DNA of 47,857 nucleotides from Bacteroidales bacterium (GTDB lineage Bacteria > Bacteroidota > Bacteroidia > Bacteroidales > GCA-2748055). The DNA lies in the NCBI GenBank assembly GCA_016936975.1, contig JAFGWU010000085.1:1-47857 (forward strand). The letters run 5' to 3'. Within the stretch, counting starts at the first letter, position 1. Each line of letters begins with the position of its first letter. The notes under the pieces were generated by a model that made no database searches, had not been told where the DNA came from, and was given only the letters and a program-made list of their open reading frames with translations. A program made the translations under genes and the position numbers. Positions 45,935-47,857 of this stretch are shown here, piece by piece.

Positions 45935-46966
45935 TCAATTCAAAAATCCAATCCCCGCTATCTTTGTTCCGCACTCGGGACATTTTCCGTCAACTATTAT
46001 GTTCCGCAGGTTCCTGTATCCCGACCGCTCAATTAATATAAGGCCACATTTGGGACACTTTGTATTCATTTCCTCTGTTCCTGCAAGATTTCCGATATAT
46101 ACATACCTGAGTCCTGATTCCAATCCGATCTCCCTGGCTTTAAAAAGTGTTTTTGCCGGTGTGGGAGGAATCTCTTTCATTTTGTAGGCCGGGAAAAAAC
46201 GACTGATGTGCCAGGGTACGTCACGTCCCAGCTCTTCCGCCACAAAATTGGCCATCTCCCTCATTTCACCGGGATCATCATTAATCCCGGGAATAATTAA
46301 ACTGGTTACTTCGAGCCATATACCCATCTGTTTCACTTTTTTCAGGTTATCCAGTACCGGCTGTAACCGTGCACCAATATAACGGCGGTAGGTGTCATCC
46401 CGGAAAGCCTTCAAATCAATATTTATCGCATCAAGGACGGGACCAATCATCTCAAGCATCTCGAAGGTCATATATCCGTTGGATACATAGATGTTTTTGA
46501 GGCCCTCATTATGGGCCAGATGTGCGGTCTCATAACTGTATTCAAAAAATATGGTCGGTTCGGTATAGGTATAAGCGATGCTGGTTGAATGGGTTTCTTT
46601 TGCACCCCGGACAATCTGTGCAGGAGAGGTCAAATAGCCCGACTCCAGAATTTCACGGTTGATTATTTGCGAAATGTCCCAGTTCTGGCAGAAGCGGCAA
46701 TGAAAATTACAGCCGGGTGTGGCAATGGAGAATGCTTTTGACCCCGGGTAGAAATGGTAGAGGGGTTTTTTTTCCACCGGATCAACATGTTGTGCAATAG
46801 ACCGACCGAAGACGTTGGTGAAAAGCGTACCGTCAATGTTTTCCCTGACCAGGCATACCCCTCTTTTTCCGGGACGAATCACACACCGGTGTGCACAAAG
46901 ATTACATCGTACGCTGTTATGTTCCAGTTTCTCATATAAAAGTGCTTCTTTCATAAAATCCCCCAC
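45935..46966 (-). CDS. amrS: AmmeMemoRadiSam-type radical SAM enzyme (AmrS)
   Basis: This 343-residue protein has the radical SAM cluster motif GCNFHCRFC (Cys86, Cys90, Cys93). It is preceded by a four-cysteine site RCNLCAHRC...GVC (Cys21, 24, 28, 38) typical of the AmrS family. A zinc-ribbon-like pair, CPKCG and CPECG, sits at the C-terminus. Translation may start at Met5 (46954). The partners AMMECR1 and Memo, often encoded beside it, are not in the window. The chemistry of the system is not established. The gap upstream (46967-47123) contains no recognised site. Confidence 0.9.
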   Translation of the reverse strand: MGDFMKEALLYEKLEHNSVRCNLCAHRCVIRPGKRGVCLVRENIDGTLFTNVFGRSIAQHVDPVEKKPLYHFYPGSKAFSIATPGCNFHCRFCQNWDISQIINREILESGYLTSPAQIVRGAKETHSTSIAYTYTEPTIFFEYSYETAHLAHNEGLKNIYVSNGYMTFEMLEMIGPVLDAINIDLKAFRDDTYRRYIGARLQPVLDNLKKVKQMGIWLEVTSLIIPGINDDPGEMREMANFVAEELGRDVPWHISRFFPAYKMKEIPPTPAKTLFKAREIGLESGLRYVYIGNLAGTEEMNTKCPKCGLILIERSGYRNLRNIIVDGKCPECGTKIAGIGFLN

Positions 46967-47123
46967 ATTTTATCCGGTGCACTGACTGTTCCTTGATAGT
47001 GAAATCTACCGAAAATCGTTCCGGAAAATTATCCGCCGTGTTAAGAATTTTTTATTTAAAATTAATCTTAATTATTTTAATTCGAACAAAAGTCAGTTTA
47101 ATTTTATCCTATAAACAAAAGCT

Positions 47124-47501
47124 ATGTTACAACATATTGCAATAACCATCAATGATTCAGAAGAAATCGAGAACTTTTACGAGGATGTTCTGCAATGCAG
47201 ACTGAAGCATAAGTTCAAATTAAATCGGGAAATATCCCGGCAGATCTTCAATAAAGATGCAGCACCCGATATTTACGTGATGGTTCTCCAGGATTCAGAG
47301 TTTGAAATATTCCTGAGTTCCGGAAGGGAAAGGAAAGAGTATTCACATATTTGTCTTGCTTACCCTCAGTCGGAGGAGATATACAGAAAGGCTGCAGAGC
47401 GGGGATATAAAACTTTGATCAAAAAGAATCCCGTCAACGACACCTATTTCATTTGGGATCGAAGCGGGAATTTGTTTGAGATAAAAAAAACACCCGCATA
47501 G
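47124..47501 (+). CDS. VOC-superfamily (glyoxalase/dioxygenase fold) protein
   Basis: This 125-residue cytoplasmic protein is a single VOC module: two beta-alpha-beta-beta-beta units with possible metal ligands His4 (MLQHIAITI), a Glu in the FEIFL strand, His in YSHICLAY and Glu in NLFEIKK. It is close to lactoylglutathione-lyase-like proteins in fold, but its substrate is unknown. It is monocistronic, on the plus strand, divergent from AmrS, and followed by a terminator and a tandem repeat. Confidence 0.8.
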   Translation: MLQHIAITINDSEEIENFYEDVLQCRLKHKFKLNREISRQIFNKDAAPDIYVMVLQDSEFEIFLSSGRERKEYSHICLAYPQSEEIYRKAAERGYKTLIKKNPVNDTYFIWDRSGNLFEIKKTPA

Positions 47502-47526
47502 TATCGGGGAGGCGGGTTTGTTTTTC
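47492..47526 (+). terminator. Terminator of the VOC gene
   Basis: ACCCGC (47492-47497) pairs with GCGGGT (47512-47517) around a 14-base loop that includes the stop codon, and TTTGTTTTTC follows. The right arm merges into the first copy of the tandem repeat. Confidence 0.55.
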
Positions 47527-47583
47527 TCCACTCCTGGCGTCGTGGTAAAACAGGTTTGTTTTTCTCCACTCCTGGCGTCGTGG
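47515..47583. repeat. Two 31-base direct repeats, period 38
   Basis: The 31-base unit starting GGTTTGTTTTTCTCCAC and ending CGTCGTGG occurs at 47515-47545 and, without change, at 47553-47583, separated by seven bases. The second copy can form a hairpin (TTTCTCCAC at 47561-47569 with GTGGAGAAA at 47580-47588). Only two copies are present. Confidence 0.9.
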
Positions 47584-47609
47584 AGAAAGAGACCCGGAAG
47601 GAGAGTTTT

Positions 47610-47739
47610 ACAAAAGGAAAGCCTTTTTGTTCGCTCCGCTCACAAAGGGGCTTTTTCAATTTATCGCTTATGAAAGCAAGCTTTCAACGCTCAAATTGAA
47701 AAAGCCCTTCCAACTGCGCTGGAAAGGCTTTCCTTTTGT
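47610..47739 (-). repeat. Structured repeat element trailing tRNA-Met (copy B)
   Basis: On the minus strand this begins at the base after the tRNA 3' end. The outer 16-bp inverted repeat is 47724-47739 with 47610-47625. Next come a hairpin CCTTTCCA/TGGAAGGG with loop GCGCAGT, a 15-bp stem (47693-47707 with 47648-47662) enclosing the 23-nt core (47689-47667), and the hairpin with loop GAGCGGAGCGA (47647-47623). The order of parts copies element A behind tRNA-Ser, with an identical core and near-identical loop but different arms. Confidence 0.8.
47667..47689 (-). repeat. Second copy of the 23-nt core
   Basis: This is the exact reverse complement of 136-158; its centre is GAAAGCTTGCTTTC on the minus strand. 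Relative to its tRNA it has the same orientation as copy A. Confidence 0.9.
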
Positions 47740-47812
47740 AGCGAGAGGCGGGGTTGAACCGCCGACCTCATGATTATGAATCATGCGCTCTAACCAGCTG
47801 AGCTACCTCGCC
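47740..47812 (-). tRNA. tRNA-Met(CAT), possibly elongator
   Basis: The minus strand folds into a 73-base cloverleaf. The acceptor 5' strand is GGCGAGG at 47812-47806, the D loop contains AGCTCAGCTGGTTAGAGC, and the anticodon stem CATGA/TCATG encloses the loop TTCATAA, with anticodon CAT. The T loop is TTCAACC and the discriminator is A. CCA is not encoded. CAT is shared by elongator Met, initiator Met and Ile (lysidine-modified) tRNAs. The normal first base pair (G1 with U72, a wobble) excludes the initiator mismatch; elongator Met is the best guess. Confidence 0.9.
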
Positions 47813-47857
47813 ATTTCTTCACCTTAGCCCGGGCAAAGGTGATATTTTTATTTCGGC

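Noticed and set aside
45801-45983. 60-residue open frame on the minus strand overlapping the end of AmrS
   Set aside because: No family pattern; it overlaps the well-supported AmrS gene in another frame.
47515-47583. CRISPR array
   Set aside because: Only two repeats with a 7-base spacer and no cas genes.

Overview
This window looks like chromosomal DNA from an anaerobic member of the Bacteroidota (Bacteroidales/Marinilabiliales-like). The evidence is: three secreted proteins ending in type IX secretion (T9SS) type-A sorting domains; a SusC-type TonB plug protein; many Bacteroidota-style lipoproteins; an oxygen-sensitive glycyl radical enzyme with its activase; a radical SAM enzyme of the AmmeMemoRadiSam group; and REP-like palindromes with GTAG feet. 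No phage, insertion sequence, CRISPR array or conjugation gene was seen.

Layout. 1-578: the 3' part of a tRNA-Ser(CGA), followed by a structured repeat element, hairpins and a REP-like palindrome, with no credible gene. 579-9569 (minus strand): a T9SS-exported CotH-kinase protein; trans-4-hydroxyproline dehydratase (HypD) with its activating enzyme; two GNAT acetyltransferases; an aldo/keto reductase. 9591-11887 (minus): a plug-only SusC-like protein, and a homocysteine methyltransferase paired with a corrinoid protein. 11971-34937: a carbohydrate block matching pectin / rhamnogalacturonan-I breakdown: GH2, GH43-like, PL22 oligogalacturonate lyase, GH97, GH106 rhamnosidase, GH31, a second GH2, a two-module beta-helix protein and GH51 arabinofuranosidase. 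A Kef-type antiporter sits inside this block. 34946-36702: two Rnk/GreA-like proteins and a MarR regulator. 36816-43995: a 1176-residue T9SS beta-helix protein, a T9SS rhamnogalacturonan lyase (PL4) and a secreted three-repeat protein. 44118-47501: peptide deformylase and Mrp (translationally coupled), a small unknown, AmrS and a VOC protein. 47515-47812: tandem repeats, a second structured element and a tRNA-Met on the minus strand.

How the genes may work together. PL4 would cut the rhamnogalacturonan backbone at the surface. GH106, GH2, GH43, GH51, GH97 and GH31 lipoproteins would strip rhamnose, galactose or uronic acid, arabinose and alpha-linked sugars. PL22 would split unsaturated digalacturonate. 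No SusC/SusD pair, GH28, GH105 or sensor regulator lies in the window, so uptake and control must come from elsewhere.

The most unusual signal is in the non-coding DNA. Both tRNA genes are followed by elements that share an identical 23-nt core and a hairpin with a nearly identical 11-nt loop. Two stem base pairs of that hairpin have changed in a compensatory way, while the outer inverted-repeat arms have different sequences in the two copies. The window also carries REP-like palindromes and seven-base periodic repeats between genes.
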